From Agelaius tricolor (Eukaryota; Chordata; Aves; Passeriformes; Icteridae), in contig JALJCS010000029.1 in the NCBI GenBank assembly GCA_023055355.1, positions 5,501,001-5,565,000 on the forward strand: 64,000 nt of DNA, read 5' to 3'. Position 1 is the stretch's first letter. Every line of letters begins with the position of its first letter. Below are positions 23,215 through 34,430 of the stretch, in pieces. A program made the position numbers and the translations under genes. The notes beneath the pieces are model-generated. The model saw only the letters and a list, made by a program, of their open reading frames with translations, had not been told where the DNA came from and did no database searches.

Positions 23215-23435
23215 TTGGAAAGAAAGCTGCAGTTTGAGCAGGATGAGAATCCCCAAAATACATGGCACTGGAAATTCCCATCGTGTGGAAATTTCAGTTC
23301 CCCCCAGGCCCTTCAATCTTTTTCTTCAGTGAGACTGCAGCTGCCATCTGATTTGTATTTATATATGCTCTTTATAGATATTAATGCAATAACAGATTAA
23401 ACCTAAAGTAACTGTTACTACACAGAGACATCTCA

Positions 23436-23566
23436 GGGGTCTGATCTCGCAAACATTAATGCCTCTGAATAACTTTAATCTTGTGCATTGTGTATTTGAA
23501 TTTAATGGGGACTCTTGCATGCCAAAGTTTCTCACATTTGCGAATGTTTGCTGCAACTTCAGACTT
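23436..23566. mobile_element. Ancient palindromic (MITE-like) repeat remnant
   Basis: The left arm 23449-23476 (starting 'gcaaacattaat') and right arm 23524-23551 (ending 'gaatgtttgc') are imperfect inverted repeats. Both carry 'gcaaaca' outward and 'aacttt' inward. The centre includes 'tttaatggggactcttgcat'. This matches the layout of an old palindromic element, with a 'gatc-tgcaaacac' start and central 'aatgggactac', widespread in reptile and bird genomes. The inverted-repeat structure is visible; the family match is from memory. Confidence 0.6.
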
Positions 23567-23690
23567 CCCCCATATGTTGATGTCAATTTGTTTGTGCAAC
23601 CTCAATACGGTTTAGAAACCTCAGCCTCTGATCACGGTTTGTGGATGGCTGTTTTTGCAGTTCTGCTGCATTCACTGGGCCAGATTTCCA

Positions 23691-23722
23691 ATGGGAAAAA
23701 TGGGAAAAATGGGATAAATGGG
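23691..23722. repeat. 10-bp tandem repeat, 3 copies
   Basis: 'atgggaaaaa' repeats three times with one substitution in the last copy. Confidence 0.8.
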
Positions 23723-23779
23723 CTAAACCCTCACTGCTGACCCCACCACCTTAGACCAGGCTGAATTTCCCTCTCAAGG

Positions 23780-24590
23780 GTTTCTCCAGGCTTTAGTTTT
23801 TTTAGCAAACCCATAGATAATGAGAGTTATGATGTGGTAATGCTGCTTCTTCCCAAACCTCTTTCTGAAGGTGAATTCCTGAAAGAAAATGGATTGAAAA
23901 ACTTGAAAAATATCCCAGTGGTTCTGGATAAATACCTGGAGAGTGCAGGACCCCAGGGAGGTGAATCCAACCTGCCCAGGGCAGGGCTTCCCCAGGCTTT
24001 ATTTTTTCTTAGCAAGCCCATAAGTAATGCTAGTTATTACCTATGGGTAATATAATTACCTGGTGGTAATGCTGCTTCTTCCCAAACCTCTTTCTGAAGG
24101 TGAATTCCTGAAAGAAAATGGATTGAAAAATTTGGGAAATATCCCAGTGGTTCTGGATAAATACCTGGAATGTCCAGGACATCAGGGAGGTAATGAGAGT
24201 TATGATGTGGTAATGCTGCTTCTTCCCAAACCTCTTTCTGAAGGTGAATTCCTGAAAGAAAATGGATTGAAAAACTTGAAAAATATCCCAGTGGTGCTGG
24301 ATAAATACCTGGAGAGTGCAGGACCCCAGGGAGGTGAATCCAACCTGCCCAGGGCAGGGCTTCTCCAGGCTTTATTTTTTCTTAACAAGCCCATAGGTCA
24401 TGAGAGTTATGGTGTGGTAATGCTGCTTCTTCCCAAACCTCTTTCTGAAGGAATTCCTGAAAGAAAATGGATTGAAAAATTTAGGAAACATCCCAGTGGT
24501 GGTGGATAAATACCTGGAGTGTGCAGGACCCCAGGGAGGTGATTCCACCCTGCCCAGGGCATTTGGCCTCTGCTCCCTGGGGAATGAACA
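23780..24590. repeat. Tandem array of 145-230-bp units, 4 copies
   Basis: The anchor 'gtggtaatgctgcttcttcc' begins units at 23834, 24063, 24207 and 24414, a spacing of 229, 144 and 207 bp. Full units continue through 'tggataaatacctgga', 'gcaggaccccagggaggt' and 'ccaggctttattttttctta'. The 144-bp unit lacks the last part. The spacings 144 and 207 are multiples of three, so a 148-codon plus-strand frame runs through the last three copies with a repeating peptide beginning VVMLLLPKPL. The first spacing breaks this frame and a minus-strand frame is equally open, so I treat it as noncoding. Confidence 0.93.
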
Positions 24591-25640
24591 CAGGAGTCCA
24601 GACCCTCTGTTGGATCATCTCTTCTGTGTTTTTAGATGGCAAGAACTGCTTAGAGGAGATTATTTTCATTATATTTTTACTAAATGTAAGGTTTTGATTA
24701 AAAAAACCCCAACAACTTAAATAGAGTTGATCTGGGAATATTTTGATGGGCAATCAAAAATCTTGACCTCTCCTAGATGGATGTTAAAGCTCCTGCACAT
24801 CCTCCAGTGAGCCCAAACAGTTGAAATTCCTCATTTTGTGCCTCTGGAGCTCTGAATCCTGCTCAGAGCACGCTCAGCCTGTTGTAACCCACTGCTGAAA
24901 AAAGCAGTGCTCACTTTGGAGTTCAATAATAACGGTAATTTTACAGCCTAATGTCAGGGTAATAAACTCTTCCACCAGGCAGCTGCTGTGACCACCAGGA
25001 AAGTTTTATTTCTCCAGGTTCAACAGTTTCCCTGTGACTAATGGAGCCTTGGAGGAGAGGTGACTTCCCTCCAAAAGCAGCACTGATATGCCTGTGTTTG
25101 CAGTTCAGGCTCACTAACCACTGGCATCAATCTGATAAGCATCTATAGGGCCCAATTATGCCATTTCTCAGCTTTGGAGTGAATAAAATTTATTTTCTAG
25201 CCCACAGGAATGTGAATAGATTGGTTTTGTTCCTGTATCCTGGCGTTATTTAAGATTAAGCTCCTCTTTCTGTGGGTTATCACCATATCTGCCAAGAGCA
25301 AATCTATTTTTGTGTTATGTTTAAAAGTGTAGGAGAGGGAGAAGAACAATGAGAGGGTGAGAACCAAGGTAACAAACAGAAGGAAATCATTGGACACTTG
25401 AATTAATGAGATATTTGCTTAACTAGCACAAATAACATTGCCCACTCTCACAACCCAAGGAATTCCCAAAACTGACCAGGCTGAATGGCACAAAGTTGTG
25501 TGGGACAGTTTAATACTGGCCAAGGCTTTGGAAATTTATTATTTTCAAATGTCAGAGGAAATTCAGAAGTTTCATCAGTTTTTGGCTGCCCCAACCCTGT
25601 AGGAAATCCTCATGCTCCTCATCCGAGGGCTGCACACTTG
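24591..25640. other. Unassigned single-copy sequence
   Basis: AT-leaning and without repeats. The stretch 25100-25420 has a conserved-noncoding-like texture ('tattttctagcccacaggaa', 'gttatcaccatatctgcc'), but nothing proves it. Confidence 0.5.
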
Positions 25641-25648
25641 GAGAGGTG

Positions 25649-25768
25649 TGGATGTAAATATCTAAAAATTAGGAATGCTTGTAAATATTAGGAATGTAGA
25701 TGTAAATATCTAAAAATTAGGAATTCTTGTAAATATTAGGAATGTAGATGTAAATATCTAAAAACCAG
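25649..25768. repeat. Tandem repeat, ~55-bp unit, about 2 copies
   Basis: 'gatgtaaatatctaaaaatt' and 'aggaatgcttgtaaatatta' recur with a period of about 55 bp, and a shorter inner echo 'aaatatta/aaatatct' is present. Total length is about 120 bp. Confidence 0.85.
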
Positions 25769-26415
25769 GATTCTGCTTAACCTGTGAAGAGAAAGGGACA
25801 AGTCCAGACATGGGATGATCTGAACCACTTAAAAATGAGTTTCTTAGCAGTGTTTCTTGTGTGGGGAGACTCCCTCAATAATCAGGGATGAGCAGGGATC
25901 CCAGCAGGGGCATGGAGACAGGCAATGAATAAACTCCTTTTTGTGCCTCTGCCTCCCCTCAGGTGTGTCCTGATCCTGCTCCAGATGGGCCTGGGGGGCT
26001 GAGCTTTCCTGGGCCACCCTGGGATGGGCTGGTCCAGCCTGGGAGCTGCATTTTGGTATCAGCTGAGAGCAGAAATGGCCCCCAGAGGTCAGAGGCCCTT
26101 TGGGCCCACCGGGAAAATCAAACCTGGGAGCTGCCAATATTTGGGGATGAGATTCCATCGTTTTACCAGGGGTGAGGGCAGGCTCTGGAGGGAGCCCAGA
26201 GCAAAACTTCAGGGATTTTTTAATTTCATGGCATGGTGAGGAATAGGAAGCTGGGATGACCCCTACCCCACCCTGGGCTTTGACTCCTCATCCCATTGTC
26301 ATTCCCTGTCTCATTGAGGTGCCTAGAAATTACAGAATTGTCCAAATATCTGTCCCTCCCTTTATTTAACAACTTAAACCATGTCCAACCCTGCACATCC
26401 TCCAAATACTTTAGC
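25769..26415. other. Unassigned sequence
   Basis: No gene or mobile element is recognised. Open frames at 25844-26239 on both strands lack support. Confidence 0.6.
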
Positions 26416-26417
26416 AC

Positions 26418-26472
26418 CTGGATGATACTGAAGGTCCCTTCCAGCCCAACCCAACTTTAATTCTGTGATCTC
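26418..26472 (+). mobile_element. CR1 3' terminus
   Basis: 'gatgatactgaaggtccctt' followed by 'ccagcccaacccaa' and 'ttaattctgtgatct' is the typical end of a CR1 insertion. It is severely 5' truncated, as is usual for this family. Confidence 0.85.
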
Positions 26473-26852
26473 ACCCACCTTCAGCTTTTCCTCTCATTTT
26501 CTACCTTTCAATAATCTCATGCTGCCAGATATTTATTTGTAATAAATGTATTAAAATACTTTTATTTAGCTGGAAAGGGACAATTGCAGCACTCTGGATG
26601 TGGAGAAAGCTGAGGTTGGGCTCCCAGATGAGGCACCAGGGATATTTTACAGGTGCTGCCTGAGGAGCAGAGCCCTTGTTGCATTGATTGCTTTAATTAA
26701 AGCTGACCTGCAATTGTTGGATTAATCACGGGCAGGAGCACCAGGAGCATGGAGAAAGTGTCTTTGCAGTGAGGAGAAACCAAAGAAATAATGATATTGC
26801 AATGCTGGGGCTGCACCTTGGCAGCTGAATGCCCAGAAATGCACGGGACAAA
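26473..26852. other. Unassigned sequence
   Basis: AT-rich to 26710, then single-copy. Nothing is recognised. Confidence 0.6.
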
Positions 26853-26932
26853 GAGCTGGGCCCAAAACTTGAGCTGGGCCCAAAACTTGAGCTGGGCCCA
26901 AAACTTGAGCTGGGCCCAAAACTTGAGCTTGG
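26853..26932. repeat. Perfect 18-bp tandem repeat, ~4.4 copies
   Basis: 'gagctgggcccaaaactt' is repeated four times without change plus a partial fifth copy. Perfect identity indicates recent expansion. Because 18 is a multiple of three it gives a six-residue repeat in any frame, which explains the open frames here. Confidence 0.97.
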
Positions 26933-26939
26933 CCAGGGC

Positions 26940-27512
26940 TTTGGGCAGGGAGAGATTTCACTCTCTGGGGGGTTTTTGGTTTGGGCAGCTCAGGTGGGGA
27001 TTTTTTTGCTTTGGGCAGTTTAGGTGGGGATTTTTTACTTTGGGATATCCAGGTGGGGATTTTTTACTTTGGGCAGTCCAGGGAGAGATTTTACTCTCTT
27101 GGATTTTTCGCTTTGAGCAGTTCAGGTGGGGATTTTTTGCTTTGGGATGTCCAGGTAGGGATTTTTTGCTTTGAGCAGTTCAGGTAGGGATTTGTTGCTT
27201 TGGGCAGTCCAGGGAGAGATTTTACTCTCTTGGGATTTTTTACTTTGGGCTATCCAGGTGGGGATTTTTTACTTTGGGCAGTTTCAGGTGGAGATTTGTT
27301 GTTTTGGGCAGTTTCAGGTGGGGATTTTTTTCTGCTTTGGACAGTCCAGGTGGGATTTTTTGCTTTGGGATGTCCAGGTAGGGATTTTTTTTGCTTTGAG
27401 CAATTTAGGTGGGGATTTTTTTACTTTGGGATATCCAGGTGGGGATTTTTTGCTTTGGGATGTCCAGGTAGGGATTTTTTTTGCTTTGAGCAGTTCAGGT
27501 GGGGATTTTTTG
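26940..27512. repeat. Minisatellite, ~29-bp unit, ~18 copies
   Basis: Units alternate 'aggtggggattttttgcttt' with 'gggcagttc', 'gggatgtcc', 'gggatatcc' or 'gagcagttc'. Length varies mainly in the T-run. Three longer units carry 'agagattttactctcttgg'. The array follows the 18-bp repeat almost directly. It ends at 'ttgcccacatccaggag'. Confidence 0.95.
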
Positions 27513-29951
27513 CCCACATCCAGGAGATACCTGGATCTGCTGGCAGGACCCCACAGTTTTTGCAGACAAATGCTTCACCCCAAGCCCAGGGGCTGCCTTT
27601 GCCCCAGCCCTGAACAAGGCAAACAGAAAATCTTCTCTTCATCAAATTAATTTGCACTGATCACTCCCCAAGCTCCTTTGAGGTAGAGGAGGAGAAGGAG
27701 CCTGAGAAAACCTCCCAAAACCTTGTCCAAACCTATTCTAAAAGCAAAACCCCCAGAAAACAGCATTGTGCAAGTGTGTCTGCAGCCACAGCAGAGGGAG
27801 GCAGATGCAAGCAGGGCTGCCCAGGCCTTGTGGAGTTCTGTGAGCTCCTGGAAGGCAGCCAGGGCTGGAATTGTGGCTGGAGGCAGCAGCGCCCTTTAGT
27901 CCCAACAGGACATTGGGGTTTATTGAGCCTGAGCACAAACTGAGCCCTGCAGTGTGATGGCTGCCAGTGGAAAGGTAAATTGAGGAGTCTCTTCTGCAAG
28001 TAGGGGAATGATGAAATAAAGAATTTTTAAATTTGATGACAACAAGAGGTTGTTTTTTTGGAATTATTGACAGAGAGGGAAGTGTAGGTTGTGGAGGCTT
28101 TATGTTTTCTGTGATCTTGTTGGATATTCTTTAGGTCGTGGAGTGATTTCTAGGAATTAGAAGCCTTTTTATGAATGGCAAAACACCTTCTAATCATGAT
28201 AACATAAATGATAACATCTATATGATCTCACCCTTCTCATAAAACTAAAAATAAAATAAAAATTTTTAAAGCACCTCTCAGTGACCCCATCCCTAGATCA
28301 GAAAAAAAAAAAAAATATTATCCAGCAGCAGTGGGCAGGGGTTTGCTCAGAGCTGGAGATCTCCAGGCAGGGATGAGCTGTGGGGCCCCTGTGGGATGGC
28401 AGGAACAGCCCCAAGCCCTGGGATTGCAGGCACTCCCTGTGTGGGGCTGCTGAACACACTGAAACCGCTTGGGGCTGTTTTTCTGTAGGCCAGGAGTGCT
28501 GGTGTGGTTGTTCCTTGGAGGTCACTGAGGTGTGAGGGCTCCCCAAGCTCCAAAATCCGCTCCTCCAAAACTCTGTGGGATCCTGACACCCCTACACTTG
28601 TGTCGTTGTGTCCCCTGCAGACAGAGATGTGCTGATAGATCTGCAATATAAAATATTTTGCATTTGCCTTCCTATTCAAATTCCCTTCCAGCCTCTCCCC
28701 TCCCCATCCCAGATTTCATTTTTTCACATTTCTTTAGCCTGCATTCGCTCTCCTGTTTTATTGCAGAGGGAATGCCTCTGCTTCAACATGATTTATTTAT
28801 TTATTGTTCTTTGTCTGGGCACCTCAGCCTGTGCTGGAGTTGCAGTTATTTTGCAAGTCAGCTCATGGGCACTGTCCCATTCTGCTGGTGTTGCCCTGGA
28901 GTTCTCAGTTCCCATCCTGTGTCTGCTCCCTGTGTGTGGCACGGGTGGGCACACTCAGCTGCAGCATTCACAAAGCTGCCTTCTGGTCTTCTTTCCTTTT
29001 TTTTTTTATTTCATTTTTGCAAAAATTTATTTTCAAAAGGCTGCTGAAATTCAAAATTGCTGAAATCTGATCATAAAAGATGTCAAGAGGCAAAGCCAGG
29101 AATGATTCTTTGAGGGCACTCTTTGATATTTGGGGAAGTGAACCTTGAAAACCTCCCTTGTTTCCTGTTGTTCCATTCCTTGTTTTCTCTCATAAAGTTT
29201 TTTTTTTTCCTTTTCTAAAGACTTCCAAAGTACACAACCTCCCTGAAAGTCTATTGCTCCCAAAAGAAGGTCTTTTTGTAGGTTTTGACCCAGGTCCATC
29301 TCCCATCCCAGCTGCAGCTCCTTTTCCTTTGAGGTGAAGCCAAAGCTGCTGAAATTCATGTCAGGGCTGGAGGTTGAAGAATTATCCAGCCCAGAGGAAG
29401 GGCTGGGGCTGGTGGGGACATTTCACCTCCAGTTTCCTCTTCAGGATGATCCAAGGGGATCCTTCTGGAGCCAAGATTTGTCTCTCACCACTGGAGATCC
29501 ACTCTGGTCTCACTCCTTCCTTCCACGGTGGTGAAACCCTTGGTTCCAGTTCAGTTTGCAGATATTTGAGGCACAAACTCTACCTTTAAAGAGGAAAAAA
29601 ATTTGCAAATTAGCTCCTTTTAATCATCCCTGTGTTCTGGTGAGCTGCACTTTTCCCTTCCCTGTAGCTCCCTGCTTCTCCAAACAATCCCCCCAGCGCT
29701 GCAGGAACGGAATCGAAATGTGCTTGGCAGCTCCCTTCTGCAAAGCCTCCATCATTTTTTGTCATCGATCCAAAATATCTTCTGCCACTTCACCGACGTG
29801 AGGTCACCCTGATTTCATCCCAGGGCTGCTGTGGAGGGGTTTTTTTTGGTGTTTGTGTGTGTCCTGCCTGCCCTCACCCCCTCCCCAGCTCGTGTTGTTG
29901 GGGGCTCAGCCGCTGCGTGAGGCGGCTCCGGCCTCGGCGCGTGTTGTGCTC
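27513..29951. other. Unassigned sequence
   Basis: An A-run lies at about 28301-28315, and T-rich spots near 28999-29008 and 29199-29209. A 151-codon plus-strand frame (28608-29063) is hydrophobic and cysteine-rich but has no recognisable family, promoter or splice pattern. I do not call it a gene. A CpG-richer patch lies at 29915-29945. Confidence 0.5.
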
Positions 29952-30603
29952 TGGGAATTTGGTGGCTGATTTCTGAATTGCTGCCTTTGCCCTGCAAAAT
30001 GAGGCTGCACATCCTGCCCTGGGACACCCTCGACCAGGCTGCAAGGAAAACAGGCTCCTCTTTAGAGTGTCTGCCCAGAAAATGCAGAAAATAACTGTCT
30101 GTGAGAGAGACTGCGCTGCTTGTAACCAGTGGGATTCCTGCTCTGAGCAGGGCTTGGGGGGACACCCAGCCTTGTCCAGTGCAGCTTCAACATCCCAAAA
30201 TCTTGCCAGGAGGATGAAATTTTCTTTTCTGGGAATTTGGTGGCCGATTACTGAATTGCTGCCTTTGCCCTGCAAAGCCAGGCTGCACGTCCTGCCCTGG
30301 GACACCCTCGACCAGGCTGCAAGGAAAACAGGCTCCTCTTTAGAGTGTCTGCCTGGAAAATGCCCTGTTAGCAGCAGAAAATACCTGTCTGTGAGAGAGA
30401 CTGTGCTGCTTTTTAACAACAACAAAAAAACCCTGTTTGTTTTTTTGAGAAACAAACCAGAAACAAACAAATCTGTTGGGTTTTTTTCGAGAAACAAACC
30501 TGAGATTCCTGCTCTGAGCAGGGCTTGGGGCGACACCCAGCCTTGTCCAGCGTGGCTTCAACGTCCCCCAAAATCTCTCCAGGAGGATGAAATTTTCTTT
30601 TCT
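29952..30603. repeat. Tandem duplication, 278-bp unit; copy 2 carries a ~96-bp insertion
   Basis: Copy 1 is 29952-30229 and copy 2 is 30230-30603. Shared landmarks are 'gaattgctgcctttgccctg', 'gggacaccctcgaccaggct', 'tgtctgtgagagagactg' and 'ggaggatgaaattttctttt'. Copy 2 has extra A/T-rich sequence (about 30412-30505) with two copies of 'gagaaacaaacc' and complementary 'tgtttgttttttt'. This suggests an inserted, locally expanded sequence. Single-base differences are scattered. Confidence 0.93.
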
Positions 30604-30925
30604 CTTCCCTTTCTGGTCACGTTTTACCAGTGGAGTTACTCAGCGAATTAATAGGTATAGAAATGCAAAGCTCTTTTCTTATTACACGCCATCGATCTGA
30701 TTGCAGTGTCATTAATTGAAAGACTCTGGAAATGTGATGGATGGTTCAGTTCAGGATTCCACATTCGTTTTGGCATAGCCCTGCAGGAGAAAAGCTGCAT
30801 GAAGCTGATTGAAGGGCTCTTTTTGTCTGACATGAATTATTCTTTCATTGTCAAACCTTGTAACAGCATTCAGACATAGGGAGATTTACAATGTGAAATC
30901 CTAAATGGGGTCTATTCTTAAAATA
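30604..30925. other. Conserved-noncoding-like single-copy stretch
   Basis: About 300 bp without repeats, rich in TAAT cores, including 'gcagtgtcattaattgaaag' and 'gacatgaattattctttcat'. This is the texture of developmental enhancers, but conservation is untested. Confidence 0.35.
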
Positions 30926-30931
30926 AAATTA

Positions 30932-30962
30932 GAAAAAAAAAAAAAAGAGAGAGAGAGAGAGC
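30932..30962. repeat. A-run followed by (AG)n
   Basis: About 14 A then eight AG repeats, a simple microsatellite. Confidence 0.9.
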
Positions 30963-31139
30963 TTTATCTTGCAACGTTGAAAATAGCTATGGTTAAAAAA
31001 AAATAAAAGACAACCCCACAACTATTCCTCCAAATTAAATATCTTCTGCAAAACCCAAGGGGCTGATGTTTCTCACTTAATTTTAAATTATTCTGATGGT
31101 GAGGCCTTAAATGAATAAAACAATTGCTTTAATCACATA

Positions 31140-32350
31140 ACGGTTGTCAACATTTCTATTACATTCAAATATATTTGTTTGTCTGAGAGGGTTTGTTTGT
31201 TCTCCCCACTGCTGTCATTCCCCCAGCTGAACGATTTGTCCGATTAGCTGGGAATCCTGCTCGTCCTGCAAAATTACACGAGGCTTTCCTTTCCCTTTGG
31301 GGAAAATCTAGGTGGACCCTGCCGAAATGTTTATTTAAGGAAATCATTCTGTATTTTAGAAAACATTTAAAAGAAAAAAAAACAACAACCCCAAAACACC
31401 AGCTCTGTGTGCAAAGATTTCAGCTTTTCCCAGCTGCTGGATGCAGGCAGATCTGATCGAATGCGCTTTGGTGGGATTTGGGTTTATTTAATTTTTAATT
31501 ATTTGCTGTTGGTCCCGTGCAGTTCCGTGGTTAAATTCTGCGGCTTCTTTTGTCTGTATCAAAATTCCTGCCAGGCTCTGAGGGTTGGGAGATGCAACCA
31601 CTCCAAAAGCAGCAGAGAGGAGCAGCCCCGCTCCTCTTGACACCCCCAGATCGCCGTGCAGAGTTGATGAAGAGTTTGGAATGCCAAGCAGCCACCCAAC
31701 TTGTGGGCTCATTTAAGAATAAAACACTGAAATAACATTATCCGAGATGGGAATCAATGTCATGCCTGTTACAAATGCTGGAGCTGGGAGAATGGCGAGA
31801 TTACACAGAGCAGGCAGATTAGATGAGGAAGAGTATTCGATTACATTCCATCTGATTAGTGCTGTCTATTCATCTGCGTGGGGCTTTTTTTATTCTGCAA
31901 GAAAGCTGCCTTATTTTATGGGAATGGGCTGTGCTGAGAGAGCGAAAAGCTGGAAGAATTGGATGTAAAATCGTGGTGGGAATAGGCAGCTCTTGGTTTA
32001 ACCATCTTCCTCCCTCAGCTCCTTTCCCATCCCCGGATCTGTGTGCCTAAATGTTTTAGCAGGCAGATCACCACAGAAATTTCCATTTTTTACTGATATT
32101 TAACCACTTCTCACCCCCAGAAAGGCATTAAGTGATCACTCTCTGCCTGACCCCTTCAACAAATGCCCTTTCCCACCTGAGCTGGACATTTGCAGGCAGC
32201 CAGCCCGGCCCGGTGACCGAGATGAGTAATTCCCATTAAAGTGGGGACAGAGCCTTTTTTCCCCGAGCCTGAGGAATAAACGGCACTGATGGGAAATGTT
32301 GTCCTCATCCCCCGCCCCCTCCCCCTGCCTATCTGCATGGAATACCCTCC
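31140..32350. other. Conserved-noncoding-like block
   Basis: Single-copy sequence with little simple repeat. Notable words are 'attcgattacattccatctg' (31837-31856), 'ccgagatgagtaattcccat' (32217-32236) and 'gaacgatttgtccgattagc' (31230-31249), which hold TAAT/ATTA homeodomain-type cores. No open frame looks coding. The long single-copy run between repeat-rich flanks is what makes it a candidate. Confidence 0.35.
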
Positions 32351-32404
32351 CCAACGTGGAGTTTTTAAGGTCTCATTGTTCGGCGAGAGGGTTGAGATTA
32401 TTTT

Positions 32405-32450
32405 TGTAGGGTTTTTTTAATTTTTTTTTTTAATTTTTTTTTTTTGGGGG
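32405..32450. repeat. T-rich low-complexity tract
   Basis: Runs of 7, 11 and 12 T broken by AA, followed by G-rich sequence. Confidence 0.9.
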
Positions 32451-33260
32451 GAGGGTTTTCCCTGGTCCTGCCGGGGATGGAGAGCCCGGCCACTGCAGGT
32501 GCTGCTCCTCACTCACGCTGGGAACCTCCAGCTCTTCTGCAATTCCCAAGTTTGGGAATGGAGCTGGGTCAGAGCACAACACCCACCCAGCAGCGGGGTT
32601 TTTCCAGCCCCTTCTTGCTTTATTTTCAGGCTCAGCTCTGGGGTGCTCCCAGCCAGGGCTGCTCAGGCTGTTCCTCCAGCTCTCCTTTAATTTTGAGCAC
32701 CTTCAGTGCCGTTAGCAGCTCCAACCTTCCAGCCACTGAAGGTGAGGGAGCTGGGGAGGGGTTGCTTTCATTAGTTACTTGAAATTGAGGATGATTTAAT
32801 TTCATTTTTTTTTTTTTTTCTTGATGCTGTCTCAAGCTAAATAAACTCAGTTCCTCCGAGCCCAAAAAGCAGCGAGGATCTTTTGCCTTTGGTGTCACAA
32901 ATTATCCTCCCATGGAAGCTGAGATCAGGAGAAAGGGGCATAACGAGAGAGTTTGTGCAGCCTTGCAGGACTCTGAGCAGATTCTACAGAAAGGGGGGGA
33001 AAAAAAAAATGTTTATTCTCAGCCCCAAACTCTGTGAAACCGCTTCGTTTTCGGAGTTCCCCGCGCTCCGAAATGTGGGCTGGATAATTTCTGCAAATTC
33101 AATTAGAGTTTGGAGCCCGTGGCCGCTCTGATCAGATCTGTGTAAATAACATTGTCCCCAGCCTGTGTTGTCACCTCTGAAATGCTCTCTGGATCGCAGC
33201 CTAGCTCTGTCTTTTCTTGTGGTGGAGTCAGGGTGGTGCTGGATTTCAGAGATTTTGCAT
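32451..33260. other. Unassigned sequence
   Basis: A T-run lies at about 32805-32820 and an A-run near 33000-33009. The rest is single-copy without a recognised feature. Confidence 0.5.
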
Positions 33261-33345
33261 TTTATTGCTCTTGATTTTTATTTTTTTTAATTTAATTTTT
33301 TTCAGGGTTTTTTTTTTTTTGTTTCATTTCTTTTTTTTTTAGTTC
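33261..33345. repeat. T-rich low-complexity tract
   Basis: Several runs of 6-12 T within 85 bp, probably microsatellite decay. Confidence 0.85.
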
Positions 33346-33419
33346 CGTTTTGACTCTGACAGTTTTTAAAGGTGAGGCTCATTTTTTGTGAGGTTAAGAA
33401 GAAGGAGAGAGTAAAAGGT

Positions 33420-34140
33420 ACCGTATCTTTCTTCTTAATTGTTTGGCTTAAGTCTGAAACATCTGAAAAAACACCCTTAAAATGATCTTAGAAGTAACAG
33501 TCGCTTAATTAATAAAAAAAATAGTAACAGATTTAGCTTACCCTCTTTATGGACTTAACTTCTGGAAATTAAGCATCCACTCTGTCTCCTCTGCAATAAT
33601 CAGTTTCTTATCTAACAGATATGAAACGACCAAATACATCTTACATCCTTTAACTCAGCAACAATTATTCCAAAAGAAAGAAAAACTAAAATAAAAATTG
33701 AAGCACTGCTACAGCTCAGAGCATCTTTTCCTTTAAACCCTTTAAAGTCGCCCGTTTATTCCCATCCCAGCTCAGCTTAATTCCCTTTTATTGTGTCGTT
33801 GGGCTGAAAATATACAGTGCCATGCCTAATTGTGCTGCAATTCCACATTAATAACCTGGAACTTTGCATCCCAACCAGCGAGGAGCACGGAAAAAAGGCA
33901 GAAACAGATGCAATTATTTGTTGCTGGCTAAGTTACTGTACGTGACCCAGGTGCTGGAGGACTATTTGCATGTGTTTCTCACCTTTGTTCACCCAGACAC
34001 ATGGGGATCTCGAGCTATTGCTGACTAATTGATAGTTGTAGTAACTGCTATAGGCTCCTTAGATTAGAAATGCATGCAGACGTGTGTCTTGATTCAAACA
34101 TTAAGGAACACACACACTCTCACTTACTTACACGGGCAGA
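33420..34140. promoter_or_regulatory. Candidate regulatory block with POU octamer and SOX-like site
   Basis: About 700 bp of single-copy sequence. A perfect POU octamer ATTTGCAT lies at 33964-33971. A SOX-type CTTTGTT lies at 33983-33989, 11 bp downstream. Around them are 'gactaattgatagttgtagt' (34022-34041), 'attaataacctgg' and 'gcctaattgtgctgcaattc', with several TAATT cores. OCT and SOX factors are known to act from closely spaced sites, usually with 0-3 bp between them, so this wider pair is suggestive only. No gene is inside, and the target is unknown. Confidence 0.35.
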
Positions 34141-34191
34141 AAGTCTTCATACTATTAGAGGTGTGTGATGGAGATAGCAGGACATAAAACA

Positions 34192-34239
34192 GAAGAGAGA
34201 GAGCCACAGGGAGAGAGAGAGAGACAGAGACAGAGAGAT
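34192..34239. repeat. Polypurine (GA)n tract
   Basis: Interrupted GA repeats with CACAG and CAGA inserts. A matching polypyrimidine tract lies about 215 bp downstream. Confidence 0.95.
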
Positions 34240-34430
34240 GGCATGCAGCATATATACCCCTACAAATAGTTCTAAAATGCGTTTGCAAATGCAGAAGTCT
34301 TCAGAACCATCCAACAGTTCAGCACAACCCTTTTTATCTCTTCTCTGCGGGACGTCTCCATCCAGATTACTCGAAAAAAGCGGAAAAGGTGAGAGCTCTG
34401 CCATCTTAGCTCTGAATTCATCTGATTTCC
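34240..34430. other. Single-copy sequence between GA and CT tracts
   Basis: An ATG at 34238 opens a short frame that reaches 'ggaaaaggtgagagc' near 34388, which would fit a splice donor. The peptide matches nothing I know and the frame runs into the poly-T tract. I consider a coding first exon unlikely. A noncoding first exon is possible but unsupported. Confidence 0.25.

Noticed and set aside
28608..29063. 151-codon hydrophobic frame
   Set aside because: Cys/Phe/Leu-rich translation typical of pyrimidine-rich noncoding DNA; no signal or family recognised.
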